Positions 57,378-64,000 of a stretch of DNA of 64,000 bases are shown here, in pieces (position 1 is the first letter of the stretch; the number at the start of each line of letters is the position of its first letter). This DNA is from Bacillota bacterium. GTDB lineage: Bacteria; Bacillota_E; JAJZYS01; JAJYTV01. The stretch covers positions 1 to 64,000 of the forward strand of contig JAJZVM010000020.1 of the NCBI GenBank assembly GCA_021845645.1. Reading direction: 5' to 3'. The notes beneath the pieces are model-generated. The model did not search any database. It was not told the origin of the DNA and worked only from the letters and a program-made list of their open reading frames with translations. A program made the position numbers and the translations under genes.

Positions 57378-58403
57378 ATGGCCGCTCCACAGCAGGTATA
57401 CACCGGACCCCGCATAGCCTTGCCGGGGGGGCGCGCCGTGGCCTGGGACGTAGCGATCGCCGCCTTTGCGGCCGTTGTCGGTGCGGGGTTCGTCTCCGGA
57501 CGCGAGATTTGGGTATTCTTCGCCATGCACGGGGCAGTCGGCAGCGTCCTGGCACTCGGAGCAGCCCTGCTGCTCGGCCTGGGGGCCTGGCGCACCGCGC
57601 AGACGGCGATGTCCGTTCCCCGGATCGCCTACGTCTGGCGCGCCATGCTCTCTCTCTTCAGCTTCGTGACCCTCAGTGCCGTGGTGGCGTCCCTCGCCAG
57701 CCTCGCGCATGCCCGGCTCGGCCTCAGCCCTGTGCTGGGCGGCGCGATCACCGTCCTCCTTGCGGCACTCGTCGGACAGAACGGGACGACATCCCTGCGG
57801 CGCTGGCAGGGGCTCATGCTGGTGCTCGTGGTCCTCGCCGTCGTCGCGACGGCACTTCTGGGCCTTGCGAGGCTGCCCCAGGGACGCCTGCAGACGGCGA
57901 TCGCCCCGGCGCAGGCCACGCTCGCCGTGTTCGGCTATGCCGCGTACAATATCGCCCTCGCGAGCGACGGCGTGCGCCGATCCGCCGCCGGTCTCGGGGT
58001 TCGCGGGCAGCGCGGCGCCCTCATAGGTGGACTCGCCGCGGGTCTCCTGCTAACGTTGGAGGCGGTGGTGCTGGCGCGAACCGGTATGGCCGTGGCAGGT
58101 GCGGACCTGCCTCTACGCGAGCTCGCCCTGCATCTGCATGGTGCGTTCGCGCTCGGCGTCGAGGCCGCCATCGCCCTCGCGAGCCTCTCGGCGGCCGCCT
58201 CGTTTCTCCAGGCGGCGGCCGAACTCTTCGGCGGTACCTGGATGGCAGCGGGCCTGGCCTTGCTCGCCTCGACGCTCGGCGTGCAGGCCATCGTCGATCG
58301 CGCCTACCCTGCGATGGCGGTTGTTGCCTTATTCTGGCTGCTGGCGTTGGTCTGGCCGTCTGCGCTGGCAGACCGGAGCGGACCGAACCGACAAGGACGG
58401 TGA
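57378..58403 (+). CDS. YkvI-like membrane protein
   Basis: A 341-residue protein with about 10 membrane helices and the signature VVGAGFVSGREIWVFFA near the N-terminus, as in YkvI and distant amino-acid/sodium symporters. The substrate is unknown. ATG 57378 lacks a ribosome-binding site; GTG 57438 after a run of G is a good alternative. It is divergent from yyaC with an 11-bp gap, so promoters must lie inside the genes. Confidence 0.82.
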   Translation: MAAPQQVYTGPRIALPGGRAVAWDVAIAAFAAVVGAGFVSGREIWVFFAMHGAVGSVLALGAALLLGLGAWRTAQTAMSVPRIAYVWRAMLSLFSFVTLSAVVASLASLAHARLGLSPVLGGAITVLLAALVGQNGTTSLRRWQGLMLVLVVLAVVATALLGLARLPQGRLQTAIAPAQATLAVFGYAAYNIALASDGVRRSAAGLGVRGQRGALIGGLAAGLLLTLEAVVLARTGMAVAGADLPLRELALHLHGAFALGVEAAIALASLSAAASFLQAAAELFGGTWMAAGLALLASTLGVQAIVDRAYPAMAVVALFWLLALVWPSALADRSGPNRQGR

Positions 58404-58410
58404 AGGAATC

Positions 58411-58944
58411 CTGCCGCGGGATGAAGCGGAATCGGTCTACCTGGAAGCGCAAGACGCGGAACGCCGCGGGCATGTGCAGGAAGCGGAGGAGCTCTACCTT
58501 CGCTTCGCGGAATTGCGTCCGCAGGATCCGCGCGGGCCAAACAAGCTGGGCGTCCTGAGGGCTCTTCTCGGACAGTTCGAAGAAGCAGAACAACTGTTCC
58601 GCAACTCCCTCGAGCTGGAGCCGAAGTTTGCCCCGGCGCTCACGAACCTCGGCAACATCTATCTGGAGCGGGGCAACGCCGAAGAGGCCCTGCACATGTA
58701 CGAGGAAGCTCTGGAGATCGACCCGAACTACTCTGCTGCGCACCACAACATGGCCGCGGCGTTGAAGAAGCTCGGGCACATCAGGCCGATGGTGCAGCAT
58801 CTCAAAGACGCGCAGAAGGCGTTTCGCGAGACGGAACGTCAAAGCGCGCGCAAGGAGATGTCCGGCTGCATGTCGCGCGGCGGACACACGACGGTGCTTC
58901 TCATCGCAGTGGGCCTACTGCAGATCGCGGCCTTCTGGCGATGA
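58411..58944 (+). CDS. TPR-repeat protein with C-terminal membrane anchor
   Basis: Residues ~5-125 hold about three to four tetratricopeptide repeats (for example NKLGVLRALLGQFEEAEQLF and LGNIYLERGNAEEALHMYEE). The end GHTTVLLIAVGLLQIAAFW is a tail anchor. No ATG, GTG or TTG begins the frame after the upstream stop at 58403; CTG 58411 is the best candidate. A scaffold role is likely; the partner is unknown. Confidence 0.75.
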   Translation: MPRDEAESVYLEAQDAERRGHVQEAEELYLRFAELRPQDPRGPNKLGVLRALLGQFEEAEQLFRNSLELEPKFAPALTNLGNIYLERGNAEEALHMYEEALEIDPNYSAAHHNMAAALKKLGHIRPMVQHLKDAQKAFRETERQSARKEMSGCMSRGGHTTVLLIAVGLLQIAAFWR

Positions 58945-59261
58945 TGTCCGCAAGCCGCCTCGTTGCGGCGGCTGCCGCTGCGTACCTGACCCTCCGGGTA
59001 GGGAGCGCCCTGAGCTACCCCTGGCAGGTGGTGCTCGCGTTTCTCGCCGCCGCGCTCGCGGCCGCGGCTCTGCGCGAGATCTGGACGCTGCCGCCGCATC
59101 GGCTGCGCATCTACCTTGGCGATACGCTCACGGCGCTCGTGCTCGCCGTCATCATGGTTCTTGCCGTGCGCGCCTTCGGCCACGGCCAGGCGCCATCTCC
59201 TCTGTTGCCGGCACTCGCCTGGCCTTTCGTCGATCTTTGGCGACCGCTGCGCAGGGGGTGA
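58941..59261 (+). CDS. small membrane protein (106 aa)
   Basis: Three hydrophobic segments (for example YPWQVVLAFLAAALAAAALR and TALVLAVIMVLAVRAFG). No family recognised. Its ATG overlaps the upstream stop as ATGA, and cvpA follows after 4 nt, so it is part of this operon. Confidence 0.7.
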   Translation: MMSASRLVAAAAAAYLTLRVGSALSYPWQVVLAFLAAALAAAALREIWTLPPHRLRIYLGDTLTALVLAVIMVLAVRAFGHGQAPSPLLPALAWPFVDLWRPLRRG

Positions 59262-59265
59262 GACC

Positions 59266-59844
59266 ATGCAGCCGTTCGACATCGTCCTCCTGTGCTATCT
59301 GGCGATCGGCGTATTGCGCGGCTGGAGCCGAGGGCTTCTGGCGATGGCAGCCGGCCTTGCGGGCTTCTTCGTCGCCATTGTGCTCGCCCGCCTCTTCTAC
59401 GGAGAGCTGGCCACCTTCCTCGACCAGCACTGGCATCTGCAGCAGGCCGTCCAGGGCGAGCTCAGCCGCGTCACGCCCGCCGGGGCGCAGCTCCTGCCCG
59501 GCGTGCCGGTCGCGCTGCACGTCACGGCGGCGGCCGTCGTCTCGGCCATCGCCTTCCTGGCGATCCTGGTCGTCGCCGAGACCGGCCTAGGCCTCTTTGC
59601 CACAAGCATCGGGCGCCTGCCGAACCACCTGCCGCTGGTCGGCCCTGTGAACCGCCTGGCCGGTGCGGCATTCGGGGTCCTGGAGAACCTCGTATTCGCC
59701 GCCGCGGTGCTGCTTCTGCTGGAGCCTCTCGCGCGATCCGGCACGCTCGGCAGCCTGTCGGTCTACGTCGTGGACGCCCACTGGGCCACGACGCTTTGGC
59801 GTCTCGCGCAGCATTTCGCCCCTGTGCTCGGGAGGCTGCCGTGA
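59266..59844 (+). CDS. CvpA family membrane protein
   Basis: A 192-residue protein with four membrane helices. It opens FDIVLLCYLAIGVLRGWSRG, the CvpA hallmark, and later has LPLVGPVNRLAGAAFGVLEN. CvpA proteins are linked to envelope stress and colicin V production. ATG with GGGGGTGAG upstream; its end overlaps the next start as GTGA. Confidence 0.87.
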   Translation: MQPFDIVLLCYLAIGVLRGWSRGLLAMAAGLAGFFVAIVLARLFYGELATFLDQHWHLQQAVQGELSRVTPAGAQLLPGVPVALHVTAAAVVSAIAFLAILVVAETGLGLFATSIGRLPNHLPLVGPVNRLAGAAFGVLENLVFAAAVLLLLEPLARSGTLGSLSVYVVDAHWATTLWRLAQHFAPVLGRLP

Positions 59845-60062
59845 GCCGCCGCCCTCCTCTTGAACTGCGGGTGGGAGACGTGGTGCGCACGCGCAAGCCG
59901 CATCCCTGCGGCAACGACGCGTGGGAGATCACACGGACGGGAGCCGACATCGGCATCCGCTGCACCAAGTGCGGACGCCACGTCTTCGTGCCGCGCATCA
60001 AGCTCGAGCAGAGAATACGCGTGTTCGTCTCGCGCGGGCCCGAGACGCCACCGCCATCTTGA
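59841..60062 (+). CDS. DUF951 family protein (YyzM-like)
   Basis: A 73-residue zinc-ribbon-like protein: RVGDVVRTRKPHPCGNDAWE, TGADIGIRCTKCGRHVFVPR and KLEQRIRVF. The Cys-x-x-Cys plus earlier Cys suggest zinc binding. In B. subtilis yyzM lies just before ychF and rpsF; ychF is absent here. GTG start. Confidence 0.88.
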   Translation: MSRRPPLELRVGDVVRTRKPHPCGNDAWEITRTGADIGIRCTKCGRHVFVPRIKLEQRIRVFVSRGPETPPPS

Positions 60063-60065
60063 TCG

Positions 60066-60182
60066 TTGCCCCTTGGCACGCCTGTCTGCTATGCTTATGG
60101 GCGCTCCCCGCTCCGGCACACCGGAGCCTCGCCTTGCGCGTGCGCGCGGGCGTGTCCGAGGGGAGGAGGTGAACAAGAGATT
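60066..60182 (+). promoter_or_regulatory. rpsF promoter and structured leader
   Basis: TTGCCC (60066-60071) and TATGCT (60090-60095) are 18 nt apart. The leader has a GCTCCGG-CACA-CCGGAGC hairpin (60110-60127) before the GGAGGAGGTGA site. Many bacteria autoregulate this operon through an S6:S18-binding leader hairpin; whether this is one needs structure comparison. Confidence 0.4.
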
Positions 60183-60701
60183 ATGGCTACGGAGTATGAG
60201 ATGGCGCTCGTCCTGCGCCCCGAGTTGGACGAAGAGCGCCAGGCGGCGGTGCTGACGCGCTACCGCCAAGTCATCGAACGCCACGGCGGCTCCATCGAGG
60301 AGCCGAACGTATGGGGCAAGCGCAGGCTCGCCTACGAGATCAAGGACCAGAACGAAGGCATCTACATCTTCGTTCCGTTCAAGGCGGAGTCCACGGCGAA
60401 CGCCGAGCTGGACCGCCTTCTGCGTATCGACGAGAACGTGCTGAGGCACCTCGTCGTCATCCGTCCGCGTCCGAACCCGCCCAAGCCCACCCCGATGCCC
60501 GATGCGACCGGGCCGCGGGCAGAGGGTGCGCGTGGCGGGCCGGTACCGGCCGGCGAGCGGCAGAGCCCAGGCCTGCCCGTACGCCGCAGCGAGCTTGCGG
60601 CGGCCCAGGCCGCGCAGCCACAGCAGAGCGAGCCGGCCGCGGACGCCGACGAGCCCGAGGCAACCCCGTCCCCTGCCGAGCAGGAACCCACCCAGGAGTA
60701 G
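60183..60701 (+). CDS. rpsF: 30S ribosomal protein S6 with long disordered tail
   Basis: Residues 1-~97 are a normal S6 (YEMALVLRPELDEERQAAVL, WGKRRLAYEIKDQNEGIYIF, ENVLRHLVVIRP). Residues ~98-172 are a Pro/Ala/Glu-rich, disordered tail ending in an acidic segment (EPTQE). Most S6 proteins are about 95-135 residues. ATG after GGAGGAGGTGA. Confidence 0.95.
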   Translation: MATEYEMALVLRPELDEERQAAVLTRYRQVIERHGGSIEEPNVWGKRRLAYEIKDQNEGIYIFVPFKAESTANAELDRLLRIDENVLRHLVVIRPRPNPPKPTPMPDATGPRAEGARGGPVPAGERQSPGLPVRRSELAAAQAAQPQQSEPAADADEPEATPSPAEQEPTQE

Positions 60702-60716
60702 AAGGGAGGACGGCCG

Positions 60717-61136
60717 ATGCTCAACCGCGTGATCCTGATCGGCCGGCTCGTGCGCGATCCGGAGATGCGCTACACCCCCAGCGGAATCGCTTCCGTACGG
60801 ATGTCGATCGCGGTCCAGCGGCCGTTCGCCAATCAGCAGGGCGAGCGCGAAACCGACTTCATCGATCTGCGGGCCTGGCGCAAGCTGGCCGAGACATGCG
60901 CTGCGCACCTCAAGAAGGGACGCCTGATCGCGGTCGAGGGACGCCTGGAGGTTCGGTCCTTCGACGGCCAGGACGGCCAGCGCAGGCGGGTCTACGAAGT
61001 GGTCGCAGATGATGTGCGGTTTCTCGACCGTCCCGGTGCTTCTGGCGGCCAGGGCGGCTCCGGCGACGTGGAGGGCGATCCCTACGGCGCCGAACCCGAG
61101 GACTTCGGCGAAGACGACGAACCGGTCCCGTTCTGA
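60717..61136 (+). CDS. ssb: single-stranded DNA-binding protein
   Basis: A 139-residue SSB with OB fold (MLNRVILIGRLVRDPEMRYT, FIDLRAWRKLAETCAAHLKK) and a Gly-rich linker leading to the acidic tip DDEPVPF, which binds partner proteins. The tip differs from the usual DDIPF. It lies between rpsF and rpsR as in Bacillus. Confidence 0.96.
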   Translation: MLNRVILIGRLVRDPEMRYTPSGIASVRMSIAVQRPFANQQGERETDFIDLRAWRKLAETCAAHLKKGRLIAVEGRLEVRSFDGQDGQRRRVYEVVADDVRFLDRPGASGGQGGSGDVEGDPYGAEPEDFGEDDEPVPF

Positions 61137-61157
61137 TGCCCAAAAGGAGATGACGCG

Positions 61158-61388
61158 ATGCGCCGAGAGCGCGGACGCCGCTCGAAGCGGCGCGTCTGCA
61201 GCTTCTGCGTCGACAAGGTCGTCGAGGTGGATTACCGCGAGGCCCAGAAGCTCAGGCGATACATCACGGAGCGCGGCAAGATCCTGCCGCGGAGGATCAG
61301 CGGCAACTGCGCGCATCATCAGCGGCAGCTGACCGTGGCGATCAAGCGGGCACGCAATATCGCGCTCCTGCCGTTCACCATCGACTGA
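61158..61388 (+). CDS. rpsR: 30S ribosomal protein S18
   Basis: A 76-residue S18: [39 protein letters not shown] and [19 protein letters not shown]. The CxxC plus later Cys/His indicate the zinc-binding form. Last gene of the rpsF-ssb-rpsR operon. Confidence 0.96.
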   Translation: MRRERGRRSKRRVCSFCVDKVVEVDYREAQKLRRYITERGKILPRRISGNCAHHQRQLTVAIKRARNIALLPFTID

Positions 61389-61397
61389 CGTCCTGAC

Positions 61398-61423
61398 GAG
61401 GGAGGCGCTATGGCGCCTCCCTC
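61398..61423. terminator. intrinsic terminator of rpsF-ssb-rpsR
   Basis: GAGGGAGGCGC and GCGCCTCCCTC form an 11-bp stem with a TATG loop, 10 nt after the rpsR stop. Confidence 0.85.
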
Positions 61424-61463
61424 TTAGCACTGCGGCCCTGTACGGGAGGATGGCCAACCTGCC

Positions 61464-61817
61464 GTGACGAAGCATAGGCCGGAGAGGATGACGACCGTGC
61501 CGCCGTTTGGGCAGAGCCAGACGCTCGCCAGGCACCTCAAGATCATGGATTGGCTCAAAGCCGAGCTCGTAGGCGGCGTCGCCGCGCTCTTCAAGGCGGT
61601 GGCGCTCGGCTCCCAGGACGCGATCGCTGACGCGCTCGCCTCGATCGTGCTCACGACCTACGTTCTCGGGCGCAGGCTGGGCCTGCCTTTCGCGCAGGTG
61701 GAGGCGCGCGTCGCCATGCGGGCGCGGGAGCTTGCGCTGTCTGGACATGAGGTGGAGCGAGCTTATGGTGATCTGAGTGCGTTGGAACAACATTTCGGAA
61801 CGCATGGCAACGCCTGA
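61464..61817 (+). CDS. MazG-like family protein
   Basis: A 117-residue helical protein of the MazG-like family of Bacillota: LARHLKIMDWLKAELVGGVA, ALFKAVALG, DALASIVLTTYVLGRRLGL. The acidic metal site of true MazG is not obvious, so pyrophosphatase activity is doubtful. GTG 61464 is the first start; GTG 61497 is also possible. Confidence 0.78.
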   Translation: MTKHRPERMTTVPPFGQSQTLARHLKIMDWLKAELVGGVAALFKAVALGSQDAIADALASIVLTTYVLGRRLGLPFAQVEARVAMRARELALSGHEVERAYGDLSALEQHFGTHGNA

Positions 61818-62712
61818 GCGCCAGGGCGCGTGGCGCCGGGTTGTAGGGTGGTTCGGATGGGGCGTGCTGGCCGGACTCGGCTACTTCGTCCTGCTGCCAC
61901 TTCTCCTGGGTGGTGCAGCCCTCTTGCCGATCGCCATCGTCGCCTTCGAGGATGGCGCACTCGAAGCGCTGATCGCTGCGGCCGTTGGCCTCCTCGCGGT
62001 GCTGCTGCTCGGCGGCGTGCTGAGCGTGCCGGCGGCGCTGCTCTTCGTCGCCGCCATTGCGGTAGGGGTTGAGATGAGGCGTGGCGCGCCGCTCCTGCGG
62101 CAGGCGGGACCCGCGTTCCTGCTCGCCACCGCAGCTGTCGCCTGCTACTTCCTGCTGCCGGCGCTGTTCGGCGGGCAGCAGTTGCAGATCACCCCGCAGC
62201 AAGCCCATGCCCTCGGCCAGATGTTCGGTCTGCCCGCAGGGGAGGTGCGCAGCATCACGGCCCAGGTGGGGGCGATGCTACCGGCCGTGGCGCCGCTCTA
62301 CGCCGGCTTCATGCTCTTCGAGGGCTTCTACTTCACACGCTGGACGCTTCTGGCGCGCCGGAAGAACCTCCCCGAGGTGCGACCCTTCATGCTTTGGGGC
62401 GCGCCCGAGTGGCTGCCGCCGCTCTACCTCGTCCTGTTCGCTGCCCAGCTCGGCTCGGGGCTCCTCAACGTTGCCGCCTTCTGGCAGCGCTGGATCGGCT
62501 TCGCGGTGCTGTGGAGCGAAGTGCCGCTCATCGTCATCGGGCTCGCCATCCTGAGCTACTGGCTCGCGCGCCTGAACGTCCCGGCCATCATCCGCGTCGT
62601 GGTCCTCGGTATCCTGCTCCTCACTCCCGCATTTGCGGAACTGCTCATCTGGATCGGCATCCTCGACGTCTTTATCGACCTACGGCGTATCCGCGGCCCC
62701 ATGAGTACGTGA
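61804..62712 (+). CDS. YybS-like DUF2232 membrane protein
   Basis: A 302-residue protein with about eight membrane helices, several ending in aromatic clusters, and the family place before rplI and dnaB, as yybS in B. subtilis. The start ATG overlaps the end of the MazG-like gene; no clear ribosome-binding site is seen. Function unknown. Confidence 0.8.
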   Translation: MATPERQGAWRRVVGWFGWGVLAGLGYFVLLPLLLGGAALLPIAIVAFEDGALEALIAAAVGLLAVLLLGGVLSVPAALLFVAAIAVGVEMRRGAPLLRQAGPAFLLATAAVACYFLLPALFGGQQLQITPQQAHALGQMFGLPAGEVRSITAQVGAMLPAVAPLYAGFMLFEGFYFTRWTLLARRKNLPEVRPFMLWGAPEWLPPLYLVLFAAQLGSGLLNVAAFWQRWIGFAVLWSEVPLIVIGLAILSYWLARLNVPAIIRVVVLGILLLTPAFAELLIWIGILDVFIDLRRIRGPMST

Positions 62713-62749
62713 CGGCAGGAGGTGTGCCGCCCACTTGGGCGGCGGCAAC

Positions 62750-63193
62750 ATGCAGGTGATCTTGCGGGAGGATGTCAAGGGCCTCGGCAAGCGCGGGGAG
62801 ATCGTCAAGGTGGCCGACGGCTACGCGCGCAACTTTCTTTTCCCGCGTGGACTCGCGGAGGATCTGTCCGCGGGCCGCATGAAGCAGGCGCAGGTAGAGC
62901 AGCGCAAGGCCCAGGGACGCCAGGACAGGCTGCTGCAGGAGGCCCAGGCCCTGGGCGAGCGCATCTCGGCGCTGCAGGTGGAGCTGAGGCTCAAGGTCGG
63001 GGAAAACGGCAAGCCGTTCGGGGCCGTCACCGCGCAAGACATCGCCTCCGCGCTCGCGGCGCACGGCATCGAGGTGGACAAGCGCCGGATCGAGCTTGCC
63101 GCGGCCATCCGCCAGCTTGGGGAATATGTCGTCGAAGTGCGGCCGCACGCCAAGGTGACGGCGCGCCTTCACGTCGTCGTCGGTCGGGAGTAG
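62750..63193 (+). CDS. rplI: 50S ribosomal protein L9
   Basis: A 147-residue L9: [36 protein letters not shown], a long central helix and a C-terminal domain ([16 protein letters not shown]). ATG 62750; an upstream TTG at 62735 has a better-placed AGGAGGTG but adds five residues not found in the family. Confidence 0.94.
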   Translation: MQVILREDVKGLGKRGEIVKVADGYARNFLFPRGLAEDLSAGRMKQAQVEQRKAQGRQDRLLQEAQALGERISALQVELRLKVGENGKPFGAVTAQDIASALAAHGIEVDKRRIELAAAIRQLGEYVVEVRPHAKVTARLHVVVGRE

Positions 63194-63196
63194 GCC

Positions 63197-64000
63197 GTGG
63201 CAACGCCTGAGGCTGCCGTAGGGCGCACACCGCCACAGAGCATCGAAGCCGAACGCGGCGTCCTGGGCTCGATGCTGATCGAGGCGGAGGCCATCCCCCA
63301 GGCTCTGACCATTCTCCAGCCGGATGACTTCTACAGGGACGCCAACCGTGCCATCTACGAGGCGATGCTGACGCTCTTCGAGCGCTCCGAACCGATCGAC
63401 CTCGTGACCCTGTCGGAGGAGCTCAGGAAGTCGGGCCGGCTCGAGGCAGCGGGCGGCATCGCCTATCTCACGTCCCTTGCCGCAGGAGTGCCCACCGCCG
63501 CGCACGTCGAGCGCTACGCCCAGATGGTGCGCGATCGGTCGCTGGCGCGCCAGGTGATCCGGGCCGGCACCGAGATCGTCGCGCGGGGCTTCGACCCGCA
63601 GTTGCCTGCCGAGGAACTCCTGGACGAGGCCGAGGCGAAGATCTTCCAGATCGCGCAGAGCCGTTCCAGCCGCAGCTATGCCGCCCTCAAGGACGTCCTT
63701 CTCGAGACGATCGGCAAGATGAACACGATCTACCGCGAGGGCGGGGGCGTCACCGGCGTGCGCACCGGCTTCCCCAGGCTCGACGAACTGACCGCCGGGC
63801 TGCAGCCCGCCGATCTGATCATCGTCGCCGCGCGTCCGTCCATGGGCAAGACGGCCTTCGCCCTCAACCTCGCGCGCAACGCCGCGGTCGAGGGGGTGCC
63901 GGTGGCGGTGTTCTCGCTCGAGATGTCGCGCGAGCAGCTGGCGCTGCGCCTCGTGTGCTCCGAAGGCTTCATCAACCAGAACAACCTGCGAACCGGACGC
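63197..64000 (+). CDS. dnaB: replicative DNA helicase DnaB (5' part, cut by window end)
   Basis: 268 codons from GTG 63197 to the window end. N-terminal domain: PQSIEAERGVLGSMLIEAEA, DDFYRDANRAIYEAM and DLVTLSEELRKSGRLE. RecA-like domain: TGFPRLDELTAGLQPADLII, Walker A ARPSMGKTAFALNLA and FSLEMSREQLALRLV. The rest lies outside. It follows rplI after 3 nt, the usual order. Confidence 0.96.
   Translation, partial: MATPEAAVGRTPPQSIEAERGVLGSMLIEAEAIPQALTILQPDDFYRDANRAIYEAMLTLFERSEPIDLVTLSEELRKSGRLEAAGGIAYLTSLAAGVPTAAHVERYAQMVRDRSLARQVIRAGTEIVARGFDPQLPAEELLDEAEAKIFQIAQSRSSRSYAALKDVLLETIGKMNTIYREGGGVTGVRTGFPRLDELTAGLQPADLIIVAARPSMGKTAFALNLARNAAVEGVPVAVFSLEMSREQLALRLVCSEGFINQNNLRTGR

Overview
The window carries the chromosomal replication origin region of a high-GC, endospore-forming member of the Bacillota, followed leftwards by metabolic genes and an accessory island. 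The assignment rests on gene content: the dnaA-dnaN-yaaA-recF-remB-gyrB cluster, rpmH-rnpA-yidD-yidC(spoIIIJ)-jag, noc-parA-parB with a perfect parS, sporulation-type genes (yyaC, a CotF-like coat protein) and a T-box leader. The exact genus cannot be read from the sequence. The origin lies at about 48-50 kb: genes to its left are mostly on the minus strand and genes to its right on the plus strand, so most genes follow their replication fork.

Region by region. 1-13.25 kb is a lower-GC accessory island: an excisionase-like protein, an XRE/ImmA pair, an AbrB-like protein, a protein with a nuclease-like C-terminus, a phospholipase-D-like protein, a large restriction-endonuclease/STAND-NTPase fusion, a tyrosine integrase, and a protein joining a Cap4-like nuclease domain to extracellular-type beta-sandwich repeats. 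Three 3'-half tRNA remnants (Thr, Lys, Thr), copied terminators and other direct repeats mark repeated integration next to an intact tRNA-Arg. This part has the strongest candidates for undescribed defence systems.

13.4-26.1 kb is a group 3b-like [NiFe] hydrogenase locus in the order hydBG-hydD-hydA-hypCDEABF. The beta and gamma subunits are fused into one protein. A nickel transporter lies upstream, and a maturation protease and a Crp-type regulator lie beyond hypF. 26.4-28.9 kb encodes a bacterial non-homologous end-joining set (Ku, a stand-alone LigD-type ligase, a stand-alone LigD-type polymerase). 29-36 kb holds an amino-acid permease, two tRNA-Ser genes, a membrane protein, serS and mtnA under a T-box that looks serine-specific, and pdxS-pdxT for vitamin B6. 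36-39.4 kb holds a frameshifted DUF192 gene, a secreted sedolisin-family (S53) protease and a CotF-like protein.

39.4-50 kb is gyrA, a cation-diffusion transporter, gyrB, remB-like, dciA-like, recF, yaaA, dnaN and dnaA, with DnaA-box clusters on both sides of dnaA. 50-64 kb runs rightward: rpmH, rnpA, yidD, yidC, jag, rsmG, noc (with a perfect Noc-binding site inside the gene), parA, parB, parS, DUF4446, a lipid kinase, YkuS, yyaC, a YkvI-like membrane protein, a TPR protein, CvpA, DUF951, rpsF-ssb-rpsR, a MazG-like protein, a YybS-like protein, rplI and the start of dnaB. Compared with Bacillus subtilis, mnmE-mnmG and ychF are missing from their usual places. Many starts are GTG or TTG, and several genes overlap by 4 nt, which indicates tight translational coupling.
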